From NCBI RefSeq assembly GCF_037975245.1, contig NC_092580.1:10641001-10705000 (forward strand): a stretch of 64,000 nt of DNA, written 5' to 3'. A program made the translations under genes and the position numbers. The notes beneath the pieces were generated by a model that was given only the letters and a program-made list of their open reading frames with translations, was not told the origin of the DNA and made no database searches. Shown in pieces: positions 24,564 through 35,718 of the stretch. Source of the DNA: Apostichopus japonicus. Its lineage: Eukaryota > Echinodermata > Holothuroidea > Aspidochirotida > Stichopodidae. Positions within the stretch are counted from its first letter, which is position 1, and each line of letters begins with the position of its first letter.

Positions 24564-26765
24564 CTATACAGGTACTAGTCCGTATATATATATATATATC
24601 TTCCCCGACGTAATGGTGGCTATCATGAGCTTCTCCTCACCATCTACTACGGATGTGGTAATGCACTCTGCGTTGTCAGCAACTGGCATTGTTGTTAGTA
24701 ATTGCCGACCATCTCGACTGTATTGTGTTAGCACAGTGTTCCGCTGCAATTCATCTTCCCATAACATGTAGATGAACCCTCCCATGCCTATGCACATACT
24801 GTAAGGTCTTAAGTCAACTCCACCTAGATTTGGTTTGGTGAATCTATACACCACCTTACTCCCTGATGTCACCATGGTAACTGCATATGAGGACCTCCCC
24901 TCATAGTCACAGATCAGAAGATTACCGTCGTGGACAGTGATATCATCTGATTGCTTGATTACATCAGGTAGTACTATGATGTGACTGTAATTAAGCTGGT
25001 AATCAAATGCATACACTTCTCTGCTGTTAGTACCAACAATGATTTCATTCTTTGCGGGATTCGTGGTAACAGAACACACATGCCTTTCCTCTGGCCACGT
25101 CTTAACCATATCACTGATGTTCTTCTTTTGGTAAGAAGAGTCAGAAATATTATAAAGACCGATTTCATCCAGTATGCAAACTGTAATGGCATTGAACCCC
25201 AGCAAATTACAACAGTAACGATGTGCCCGAAGCCTAAATCGCTTATTTCTAGTTAAAACATTCTGATTTAATATTTCTCCTTTCATGTTAGTGACAGTGA
25301 TGTGTGATTCCTTTTGTGATACCCTACCAGTCAAAACGATATTACAATTGCTACTACTTTTCATACCATTGATATAGTAACCTTTAGCTATATTTCCCGC
25401 AACATCAACAACAGACTCTGCGCTTTCTGTAATTACAACTTGATCAGATATAACTTTTGTTACATCACTGATGACAAAATCAGATAAAGATTCTAACTCT
25501 GGATATTCTTGTTTCATTTCTTCGATCATAGGTTCACTGGCTGCTCTTATGTCGGGGACACACTGTGCGTCTGTCCAATCGTCATTACATGCAAGAATGG
25601 AAGAAGACGTTGCTGATAAGTTTTCGAACCGTTTAATAAGTTGCTTACATTTTTTAGTATTTCTTCACATTCGTTTTTGTTTTGACTTGCAAGAAGATCT
25701 ATAGCTGTTTTCAAGGTCTTGAAACTACTATCTAACTCCCCAAGTTTTTGGAAGAATTCACCCTCAATTTCTTGACGATTTTCCTTAAATTCTTTCAATT
25801 CTTGGTCATATTTGACATCGGTACTTTTCATATTTTCTTGATGTTTCATGATCAAGCGGTTCATTTCCTCTTCATGTTTAACAGTGATTTCACGTTTTGC
25901 ACGTCCTCTTCTATTTTCTATGTCAGCAGCTCCTTTTTCACGTTCATCGTTACATTCGGCGAGTTTATCCTTTATTTTCTTTGCCTGTTCCTGGTGTTGA
26001 CTTGTCAACAACTTTGTCTTGATTGTAACATTTTCATTCAATTTCACTAGCGCCATTTGAACCTTCTCGGGTAACGCGAATAGTTTAGTCTTGTGATTGC
26101 TTAGTTCAGCGAGGTTCTTATTCAGTAATGTGCTTTCTTTCTGGGCTAGGTCAGTCACATCTATGAGATCGGGACCTTTGTGCTTACCGTGAGTGCAAAC
26201 TAAACAAACTGGTTTATTTTGGCATGTACCACAGCACAATTTGGCTGGTTCTTTGATATGGAAATGGCACCTGGGATTTTCCGTCATTGCAGCTATTTTT
26301 TTCCATGGTCAGGTTCTTAGCTGTCATATTTTCCAGTTTCAGAGTGCTTGGTTGGTGATCAGTAAACATTTTATTACTGATATGAACCTTGTAACATTCT
26401 TCGCATAAAAAATCTCTACATATAAAGCAGTAGGCGGAACATACCACATCCTTTGAACAGCTCACACACTGCTTCAAATCTTTCTTTTCCAATGATTTAC
26501 GCAATTCTATAAACTCGAGCATACTCTTTATATGAAAATCAGTCTTATAGCCGTCCAATCCTTCCTCTGGTATACAACATCGCTGTTTACAAAGTGGACA
26601 TTCAATTGTCCCATCATGGCTGGCTTGAATAACTGTTCTCAAGCAATCGTTACAGTATCGATGAAGACATGGTAACAGTTTCGGCTCATTAAATTGATCC
26701 AAACAAACAGAACACGTGAAGAAGTTTTCTGTCAGGTCTTCTATGAAAGGGTTCCAGGTAGCCAT
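24564..26765 (-). pseudogene. TRIM paralogue of the 8377-10566 gene, two frameshifts
   Basis: The same architecture as copy A and close to it along the full length: RING with all eight ligands, B-box 1, B-box 2, coiled coil and propeller, same start site. The frame breaks twice. Near 26290 the T-run is one base longer than in copy A, which shifts the frame after the NLTMEK segment. Near 25655 a T-run is one base shorter, which shifts it back. The frames used are therefore 26214-26765, 25547-26287 and 24564-25529. If both changes are real, only a RING and B-box 1 fragment of 183 residues is made. If both are sequencing errors, the gene is intact. The last codons contain an expanded TA run that adds an in-frame IYIY to the C-terminus. 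Confidence 0.85.
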
Positions 26766-26934
26766 GTTGATGAAGGTTGTTAACTCTCACTTGATAAAAC
26801 TTTACTCAGTTACGTCACAATCTGTGAAAGAGTTCAGGAAAAGAAAGAGAAGGGTGTAACAAATTATTATTTATCCCTGTATTTCATAAAATATGAATGG
26901 AAATACAAACATACATAACCCATTCAAAATGGTC

Positions 26935-27545
26935 TGGACACAGAAGTGCTAAAACATTTCAGGCCATTGTCAAACCCGTCCTTCATCTACAAAATTTTGG
27001 AGAAGGTTGTGGATGCACGACTTGAGCCACACTTACATACCAATGCCCTTCACGAACAGTCTGGACTTCAGGATGTTGCATTGAAGACGTTTGAGTCAAT
27101 ATCTGTCTAACCGATTTCAAACAGTTTGAATTAATAGCGAACTTTCCGAACCAGTATCTCTAAAGTTTGGCGTTCCACAGGGATCCGTGCTTTGGATCAA
27201 GTTATTCACTATGTACACAATCGTACATAGTCAAAACTTAAATTACCATTTTCATACGGATGACACACAAATTTACCTTCATTGCAGCCAGATAATTATT
27301 ATCTCTGCTAGTAGATGTGTTTTGGAGAATATTGAATATTGCTTTGTTGATATCAAATAGTAGATGACAAGCAATACACTTAAACTGAATGGTGACAAGA
27401 TTGAAGTAATCATAACCATAATCTGAATTTTTTCCGATGTATTGTTGAGGGCGGAAGGAGTTTTCGATTAAATCCGTATCAGACAGTCAAAACTTGGCGT
27501 TTATCTTGATACAACTCTTAATATAGATGCACATATATACCATAT
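26935..27545 (+). pseudogene. Dead CR1/L2-like reverse transcriptase fragment (copy B)
   Basis: This copy is better preserved than copy A. Blocks read FRPLSNPSFIYKILEKVV, ARLEPHLHTNALHEQSGLQ, GVPQGSVL, FTMYTIVHSQNLNYHF, TDDTQIYL and VKTLGVYLDTTLNID. The QxxxR-to-motif-A part is deleted, as in copy A, so that deletion predates the duplication. The catalytic core reads TDD instead of ADD. Confidence 0.8.
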
Positions 27546-28035
27546 TTTTCATCTCTCTGATCTCAGTTCTGGACAGAGCACCTAAATCACCTTTTAATAG
27601 GTGCACTCGTTGTGGTTCTACATGAAGGGAGTAGCGGTAGTAACTGCAGTAGGTTAATATTCTGTTTTAATGTATAAAAGTTCTCACTCAATTTAATCAG
27701 GCTTAAAGGCATTGAAGACTCGCCCCAAACCGCGTGCGGCCCTCTGAAAAAAAAGTTAGCTTTCCGTTGCTTGCAAGGGAAGTTTTCTTCTTGTCGCTAC
27801 AAAATGCAGACATTAATGAAACGTGATACATTGTTATCTTTTATCTGGACCTGAGATCAGGTGGTTCCATAACATCTCCCAGCTGAGATGTTCATCGCTG
27901 CTATGTACACTGTGTTGTGGGTATTGACCGTTGCTGCATGTATTGACTGTACACAAGTTGTGTGTGTATTTTCTGAGATCAATTGGCGGTGTCTAACACT
28001 TCTGCTACACCTCATTCGAAAATAGGTCAGATTAC

Positions 28036-29585
28036 TGAAGCGAACCGCGGATGGCGGGGGAAATTACCGGATTTAGGGTCCTACGCTTCGAACTCATAAG
28101 TTATCAATGAGGAGGCAAGAGTGTTCTTGCGTTGAAACAACGGCTGACTTTTATTACAAACTCTACAATAATATGAATGATAATATACAAATGAACAATA
28201 AGTCATGACACATGACAATATACGGTAAATGGCTTTATATAATAAATGGCTTAAGGGTCTCTTTACTCTCTTAATTAAAACCTATCCTTACTCGGGGGGA
28301 AAACCTATACTCAATCTGTGAAAACTGTAGATACAAATAAAGACTCAATTATATTACCCTGCAATACTACATTGCACTTGTACAATACAGTATAAAAATG
28401 TAATAAGCGTATCAAGAATAATGTAAAATGAACATTATGATATAATCTGCATAAATAATATAATAAACGTTTGTCAACAGGCGAGGAATTTTGACACCTT
28501 CGTAATGGTCAGGGCAACACATGCCGCTGCAACTCATTATAGGCCATTTCCACCTAAACTGTTCCTAGACAGTAGGAATTTACACCTCCTGAACCCACAA
28601 ACTCTCAAGAGACTTGGCACTCCATAGCTATCCATAAAGGCTAAGATTAGAAGGACAAGCTCTTGAGACAACTCTGTAGTGATCAACAGTAACAATATGT
28701 TCAAGATACAAAATACAAATACGTACACTCTTTACACTGCGAGTAGTACAATAAAATACAGGTACAGTAAAATAATAATCTCTCAATACAACTCAACTGT
28801 CAATACAGTACAATACACTTGACTGTTAATAACTCTCTGTATATAAACTCAACCTAACCGATACTGTCACTCTACAGTATAAAGGTACACAATACTACTA
28901 GCACCCATGTGCTTAACAATACACAACCACTGATCTACATAGTGTACACAAACACACGCTATAAACCCATAGGACCAAGGTCCAAAACACAACCTAACAT
29001 ACGTACTCTGTACGGTCAAGTACAACCTAGCCAGAGGGGCAACAATTACAAAACTACATTTCAATTAAACAACAATAAGGGTACGTACGGCATTTAAACA
29101 ATAATAATATGTATTACTTAATCCCTTACTATACTGGGATCAGCTCGCTCGCGGATAACAAGAATTCTCCACGCTCGCGGACATCCAGACTCATCAACGT
29201 TAACTCTAGCCAGCTCGCTATATACTGTAATAGGTCCGCCATCTTGGTAACCAGCGACTTCGAGCCAGAAGTCAAACCATCCAAAAACCGGAGGCATCCT
29301 GCCTCTGAGAAGGGTGACATCTCCTTCCTGACTCCAGATAGTAAAGATACAGGTAAATCTCTGGGCTATTGACGACCCAAGATTAATGAAATATGACCAA
29401 AATAGTAAGGGGTTTACGAGGCGAGCCCCGGAGATCTGCAGGGACGATGTTCGCCATACAACACCGTGTACAGAACTGAAGAAGCACGTGTATACAACTA
29501 ACGCTAAAAACTGACTATTACGAACTATTACGTAAGACATGTAAATACTGAACGGGTGCACATAACAAAATTTCACTTCACTACA
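28036..29585 (-). repeat. LTR (3' LTR in element orientation)
   Basis: 1550 bp, TG...CA ends on the plus strand. It contains a 159-codon minus-strand frame that starts in the interior just beyond this LTR (29118-29597) and a 63-codon one, both repeated in the other LTR apart from the first residues. I recognise no domain in them. Confidence 0.9.
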
Positions 29586-29776
29586 AGTTCCCCGCAATTA
29601 ATGACATATGACCTCACTGTCATTAATGAAAACAAAATACAAGAAATTTTGTAAAACAGTGAAAATACAACAATACAGGATAAACCTGGACAGTTCCCCG
29701 CTGTACCCGCAGTACAGTAACAACTACAAAACAAGAAAACAAAATGAATGAGAATGCAACAAAAAGTCAAACCGTC

Positions 29777-29794
29777 ATCCCACTTCTGACACCA
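29777..29794 (-). promoter_or_regulatory. Primer-binding site complementary to tRNA-Leu
   Basis: The plus strand here reads ATCCCACTTCTGACACCA, one base before the LTR at 29796. That is the 3' end of an animal tRNA-Leu including the added CCA. On the minus strand it therefore reads TGGTGTCAGAAGTGGGAT directly after the 5' LTR, the place where tRNA primes minus-strand DNA synthesis. Confidence 0.85.
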
Positions 29795-29795
29795 T

Positions 29796-31345
29796 TGAAG
29801 CGAACCGCGGATGGCGGGGGAAATTACCGGATTTAGGGTCCTACGCTTCGAACTCATAAGTTATCAATGAGGAGGCAAGAGTGTTCTTGCGTTGAAACAA
29901 CGGCTGACTTTTATTACAAACTCTACAATAATATGAATGATAATATACAAATGAACAATAAGTCATGACACATGACAATATACGGTAAATGGCTTTATAT
30001 AATAAATGGCTTAAGGGTCTCTTTACTCTCTTAATTAAAACCTATCCTTACTCGGGGGGAAAACCTATACTCAATCTGTGAAAACTGTAGATACAAATAA
30101 AGACTCAATTATATTACCCTGCAATACTACATTGCACTTGTACAATACAGTATAAAAATGTAATAAGCGTATCAAGAATAATGTAAAATGAACATTATGA
30201 TATAATCTGCATAAATAATATAATAAACGTTTGTCAACAGGCGAGGAATTTTGACACCTTCGTAATGGTCAGGGCAACACATGCCGCTGCAACTCATTAT
30301 AGGCCATTTCCACCTAAACTGTTCCTAGACAGTAGGAATTTACACCTCCTGAACCCACAAACTCTCAAGAGACTTGGCACTCCATAGCTATCCATAAAGG
30401 CTAAGATTAGAAGGACAAGCTCTTGAGACAACTCTGTAGTGATCAACAGTAACAATATGTTCAAGATACAAAATACAAATACGTACACTCTTTACACTGC
30501 GAGTAGTACAATAAAATACAGGTACAGTAAAATAATAATCTCTCAATACAACTCAACTGTCAATACAGTACAATACACTTGACTGTTAATAACTCTCTGT
30601 ATATAAACTCAACCTAACCGATACTGTCACTCTACAGTATAAAGGTACACAATACTACTAGCACCCATGTGCTTAACAATACACAACCACTGATCTACAT
30701 AGTGTACACAAACACACGCTATAAACCCATAGGACCAAGGTCCAAAACACAACCTAACATACGTACTCTGTACGGTCAAGTACAACCTAGCCAGAGGGGC
30801 AACAATTACAAAACTACATTTCAATTAAACAACAATAAGGGTACGTACGGCATTTAAACAATAATAATATGTATTACTTAATCCCTTACTATACTGGGAT
30901 CAGCTCGCTCGCGGATAACAAGAATTCTCCACGCTCGCGGACATCCAGACTCATCAACGTTAACTCTAGCCAGCTCGCTATATACTGTAATAGGTCCGCC
31001 ATCTTGGTAACCAGCGACTTCGAGCCAGAAGTCAAACCATCCAAAAACCGGAGGCATCCTGCCTCTGAGAAGGGTGACATCTCCTTCCTGACTCCAGATA
31101 GTAAAGATACAGGTAAATCTCTGGGCTATTGACGACCCAAGATTAATGAAATATGACCAAAATAGTAAGGGGTTTACGAGGCGAGCCCCGGAGATCTGCA
31201 GGGACGATGTTCGCCATACAACACCGTGTACAGAACTGAAGAAGCACGTGTATACAACTAACGCTAAAAACTGACTATTACGAACTATTACGTAAGACAT
31301 GTAAATACTGAACGGGTGCACATAACAAAATTTCACTTCACTACA
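29796..31345 (-). repeat. LTR (5' LTR in element orientation)
   Basis: Second copy of the 1550-bp terminal repeat, offset from the first by exactly 1760 bp. Confidence 0.9.
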
Positions 31346-31777
31346 TTACCGGCATCAGAAGTTTCTTTGTGCGCGAGTCTTCACTCCATATAACGTTTAA
31401 ACCTGATTAAGTTGACTAATCATTGTACCACAAACAACTGACTTACATAGCCCATGCAGTTGTTAGTATTTAGAGCTATTATACTCTATAAGATGCATTG
31501 ATCCTTTGACCTCCACAAAAAACAACGTCCAATTTTTACTCAAGGCGTTGCCAAATACCAAGTTTATCGAAGATTTAGTTTTGGATTCATTTAGTTTGTA
31601 AGGTTTTCAGACTTTGACCACTGCAGAAAACCCTTCGGTTCTTAAAGTCAATAAAGGGGATCCACATGTTGAGTTATGAAATACATTCAAGTTTTTACTT
31701 TTGGAGTTTAACCGTTTTAACAAGGTTTTCAATCTTTGACCTCTGTTGACCTCAAATGATCATTAACCTTCACATAA

Positions 31778-31805
31778 AACATGCACTCATATATGAGTGC
31801 ATGTT
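31778..31805. repeat. Perfect 28-bp palindrome
   Basis: AACATGCACTCATA is followed at once by its exact reverse complement. It lies inside the decayed satellite-type element. Confidence 0.95.
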
Positions 31806-31923
31806 ATAAGGTGGATTCAAATACAAGGTATGAAGTTAACCCAAGGCTGAATTTGTTATTGTGTTTACAAGGTTTTCAAAATGTGCCTCTGGAAATCGCA
31901 AATAAGACTGTACTACTTGCATA

Positions 31924-32959
31924 CACTGGCGGATCCAGGGCCTTTGTTTGGGAGGGGCCAAAGTGGCATTAGAGTGATATGGGGGAGGGGTCTAAGGGGA
32001 CATTAGAGTGATATGGGGGAGGGTCTAAGGGGAGGGGGTGCCCCCCTCCCCTTTGGAAAATTTTCTATTGGTGTGACAAAAGTGTACAATGGTGATGTTA
32101 ATTTACTTCTAAAAAAAATGTTTCCCAGGTGTAATTTTCTAAAATATTTATAAAACAAAGTTGGCATCATCTTTCTCAAGAAATTTTATTTCTCATAGGT
32201 TATAAATTTCTTACAACCAGCCTGTAACTGCAAAATGGTGTTAAACTGTAAATCCTCATGCTCATACATTTACATAGCTCCCAACTCTTGAGAAGGCAAA
32301 CGCAGCTGGTCCATGCCACGAATCGCCGTCCTGGGGGAGGAGTATAAGGGGAGGGGGTGTCCTTCTCCCCTTTTGAATTTTTTGGGAATCCTGGTGATGC
32401 CTACATGTAAAATGGTGGCACTTAGAAAGGCTTTTGTCACCCAAAATTTTCTGAGAAATATGCATTTTATGTGTGTAACATCAATAAATTGAATAGTAGG
32501 TGATAATTCATTCTTTCCCGTGGCATGAAAATGTTCGCTGCTCGCCCCAATGAAAAGAAATATAGGCTAATTTGAGGTTCAAATGATGCTGTAAAGGAAG
32601 TTTTATACTCTATTGTGCTAAATGCTAAAGAAATGATGGTTGCTAAGTCAAAATTTGATGCAATTTTTTTTATGTATACTTTAAAATTACAATGCGGTTT
32701 TTTCGGACGCTTGTGCGGGTCAGCGGGTTTGGGTGTTAGAATGCGGGTCTAATTCCCGCGAATTGCGGGTCAGTTGGGAGCTCTGCATTTCATTTTAAAC
32801 CAGAAAACGAAAAGGTTTAGACTAGTCTACCACTGCTATTCCTCTCGATTTTTTTTAATTTCCAATCATATGATTTAGCGGATGTTCGGAAACACTTTTT
32901 GGCTCACCTTTTGGGGGGGCCATGGCCCCCCTTGGCCCCCCCCCTTGGATCCGCCAGTG
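31924..32959. mobile_element. hAT-like element, CACTGGCGGATCC termini, exact 8-bp target duplication
   Basis: Starts CACTGGCGGATCCAGG and ends CCTTGGATCCGCCAGTG. CTTGCATA occurs at 31916-31923 and 32960-32967. Length 1036 bp. Just inside the left end a block with GGGGGAGGGTCTAAGGGGAG occurs twice. No transposase is seen. Confidence 0.9.
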
Positions 32960-33258
32960 CTTGCATATAGTTACATCCACATGCAAATAATACAGTTCAC
33001 CCGAGTGCTTTTGAAGCTATCGTGTTTAAATGGTTGTAAGACTTTCACCGCTTTGACCACACATGTTCTTGATCTCCACAGAAAATGATAGGAGGATTCT
33101 TCTACTTCAACTGAGCATCCACGTACCTAATTGAAGTTCACCCACCAATGGGCCACCATACAGTTCTTGAGTTATCGTGTTTGCAAGCCAAGGTGCCACA
33201 AACACACATACACCATCATCATTGCAAAGATCATTCCTTTCGCCTTCGGCAAGGAATG

Positions 33259-33653
33259 AAGAAATGAATGACAATTGTCATTCAACATATCAATCACGAC
33301 AATAAATCATTGAATATAGAAATGCATGCGTTTTAATTTTGCGTAGAGAGCTATATATACTGCGTTTTCAGAGTAAGAATTAATGCCAATTAACTATAGT
33401 CAATAACACTTAACTATCTTAAAGTTCTAATAGTGTTGAATTATATATACATATACAGCGGCATCAGAAATAAACCAACTCATTGTGCTATCCTCATTGC
33501 GTAACCGTATAGTCCTCTGGCATGTTCGACGTTACACGTGTAATTCCAATTAACGCACTAATGCGAGCAATAAGATCAAAACTAATGCAGCTTCGCATAA
33601 ATAATGTCATTTAAAACATAACAACTGTACAAAATATCCATTCTAAATAGCCC
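33259..33653. other. Short intergenic stretch, nothing recognised
   Basis: AT-rich, without coding signal or transposon ends. Confidence 0.5.
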
Positions 33654-34994
33654 CAGGGGCGTATCCAGGATTTTCCAATAGGGGGGCGCCAGGCATGAAT
33701 GATCGCCGTCCTGGGGGATGGGTCTAAGGGGAGGGGTGTACAATTTTTGCTTTCAAAGAAGGGCTGAAATGCAAAATGGTGTCATATGCATGGGCGGCGA
33801 TCCGTACTTCCGAGTGGGGGGGGGGGGATATGACCTTGTTGACTATCTAAGCGTAGCGCCACCATGGGTTGGCGCGAAGCGTACAAGAACATTTTGGGAT
33901 TAACAAACCCTCTAGCTATAGATGGCCGGAAACGGCACTTCCCGAGGTTTCCAAGCGGCATATACCCAACTTTAAAATAGGGATGTCATGTCCGAAATAT
34001 CTCATAATCAGGATCCAAAATACTTTTTTTTTTAATTTCGGGTGTTATTTTGGGAAAATTGCCCCTGTCAATCTTGTTTCAGGCGCAACGTTAGAATGTT
34101 CGAGAGCTCTGTTATATTATTCGATGAAGAAAATGGCCTCATGCAGGCTATTATAGGCCTATACACATGCAATACACAATTACACATAGTTACATTCCTA
34201 GGTACCGATTGCTAGGGCATCCAGGTGAAACGTGTATTAAGCATTATCCTGGTTACATGAGATTCTCAGCTGTTCGAGGGAACATGTACGTGTGTAGGCC
34301 TACTATAGGGCCTATATGAATACTATGAGGGTGCATATATGTACTATATCAATACCGTGGGCGCAATAATACATTTTGTTGTTATAGGGCCAATGAAGCC
34401 TACAGTCAACTATTTTTGCTTTATAAAGACGCTTTATTTGAAAAGATCGCACTGCGTTTATGGTAGGCGAGAAATGAAGCTAAAAAAGAGCCGTACATTA
34501 ACGAAGATGCATAAATGTAGGCATGAAAATATTCTTATCCCTGGCATTTGGTGGGGGGGGGGGGGATATGGTGCATTACATCCCCTCCACCCATTTTCAT
34601 GGGGGGATATATCCCCCCTCCACCCAGGATCGCCGCCCATGGCCATATGTGATCCATTTTTCGACCTTAATAATAAGCAACATTTCCAGTAAATATGGAC
34701 ACAAAATGCACAATTTAGTATGGCTGGCATGTCATTTAGTGTTTATAGTGATAATACAAACACAATTACCATCTATGTTTCTAAAACTATTATGCCGCCG
34801 AACTTCGCCAGAACCTTTTTTTGGCAAACAAAAAATAAAGCATACGGGAGGGGGGGGGGGGGTTGAGCGATCACCGACATCTCACATAAAGGTCTTCATC
34901 AATTTTTTTTTTTTTTTTGAACTTTTTTTTTTTGGGTGACGGCCAATAGGGGGGGGCGCGCGCCTGTTGCGCCCCCCCCCTGGATACGCCCCTG
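33654..34994. mobile_element. Non-autonomous DNA transposon, CAGGGGCGTATCCAGG termini
   Basis: Left end CAGGGGCGTATCCAGG, right end CCTGGATACGCCCCTG. TAGCCC is present on both sides (33648-33653 and 34995-35000), giving a 6-bp target duplication. The interior holds the CTATCTAAGCG(T/G)AGCGCCACC block shared with other elements in this window. It also holds several poly-G runs (near 33820, 34550 and 34850) and a GATCGCCG(T/C)CC word repeated in both orientations. No transposase frame. Confidence 0.85.
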
Positions 34995-35718
34995 TAGCCC
35001 TATATGATTTCTAAATATTAAAACCTCTCTCACTTCATAACTACATGACACCAAAGGCCTAACATGATTTTGAGCAATATGACTTGGATATTGTCTTGGG
35101 CAGTCTACCTCAGCGGCAGATGATAGAACGGCTGATTCAACAACTAATCGTACAGTTATTTTGTTCTTTTCCTCGTGATCTCTAAATACACCAACCTTCT
35201 TTATAATCTTCCGATCAGCTGATGCCGTTTTCCCTCAACGTATAACTAGTATATAGTCTATTATATGAGTGAATAGATATACAGCAGTGGCGGATCCAGG
35301 ATTTCGCCGAAGGGGGGGCCCAGATGGGAAATGCCTAATCGTCGTCCTGGGGGAGGGGTCTAAGGGGAGTGGGTGCCCCCCTCCCCTTTGGAAAATTTCA
35401 CAAAATATGGAGGTCCTCGGTGCAATCTGGTGCTACTTTTCGTGAAAGTTTTGAGTAAAATTTATTTCCAATAAATCATGTATTCATGGTTTGCCGGGCA
35501 TATATTTGCAATTTCGAGCAATGAGCTGGGATTTACGTCTTTGGGGAGTAGGTGATGATGCAAACTACTTTTTACCAGGCTACTCCAGGCCATTTCATCT
35601 TGGATGCCCCCTTCCAGATGGAGACTATTGATGCAGTCAGAGTGCCCCTCTCACCTTCACTTTATCAGAATGATGGTGTACTCTTTTTGCAAATTTATTT
35701 TACAAAAAATTACACGCA

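Larger units (their letters stand above)
22578..27600. repeat. Segmental duplication, copy B
   Basis: Collinear with 7898-11905: same 3' flank, same TRIM gene, same dead LINE. It differs by an extra 1.5 kb at 23018-24556 and by lacking the two later insertions of copy A. At its far end it jumps from the LINE block ending CCATATTT to the CTCTCTGATCTCAGTTCTGG word that copy A has at 16352. The sequence of the satellite-bearing element and the LINE 3' part is therefore absent here. Confidence 0.85.
28036..31345 (-). mobile_element. Non-autonomous LTR retrotransposon, 1550-bp LTRs, 210-bp interior
   Basis: The two direct repeats at 28036-29585 and 29796-31345 are both 1550 bp, begin TG and end CA, and look identical wherever I compared them, so the insertion must be very recent. 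TTAC lies on both sides (28032-28035 and 31346-31349), a 4-bp target duplication. The interior is only 29586-29795. The primer-binding site shows that the element reads on the minus strand. There is no gag, protease, reverse transcriptase or integrase, so it must be mobilised by another element. Arrangement and size fit a TRIM/LARD-type derivative (terminal-repeat retrotransposons in miniature, unrelated to TRIM proteins) or a deletion derivative of a larger element. Confidence 0.9.
27688..31413. mobile_element. Short inverted-repeat element split by the LTR element
   Basis: The left arm (about 27690-27722) reads TTAATCAGGCTTAAA then TTGAAGACTCGC. The right arm (about 31373-31413) reads GCGAGTCTTCA then TTTAAACCTGATTAA. 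They are inverse complements with a few changes. Without the LTR insertion the interior would be about 0.4 kb. The left arm continues into CCCAAACCGCGTGCGGCC. No coding capacity. Confidence 0.5.
31480..33258. mobile_element. Second satellite/HINE-like element, decayed, split by a hAT-like insertion
   Basis: Repeated TTTGACCTCC, TTTGACCACTGCAGAAAA and TTTGACCTCTGTTGACCTC words and a right end with CCACAAACACACATACACC resemble the satellite-bearing element at 11906-15414. The right end is a hairpin, ATTCCTTTCGCC then GGCAAGGAAT (33233-33257), the same type as at 15383-15408. The left boundary is not resolved. Confidence 0.45.

Noticed and set aside
29777-29794. tRNA-Leu-like sequence as a possible tRNA gene
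   Set aside because: Only the 3' 18 bases including CCA are present. Genomic animal tRNA genes lack CCA, and the position fits a primer-binding site.
28867-31336. Pairs of identical open frames as duplicated genes
   Set aside because: They lie in or run into the two LTRs and have no domain; the identity reflects LTR duplication.
33718-34939. Gly/His-rich open frames
   Set aside because: They cross poly-G and poly-T runs of a transposon and have no conserved pattern.
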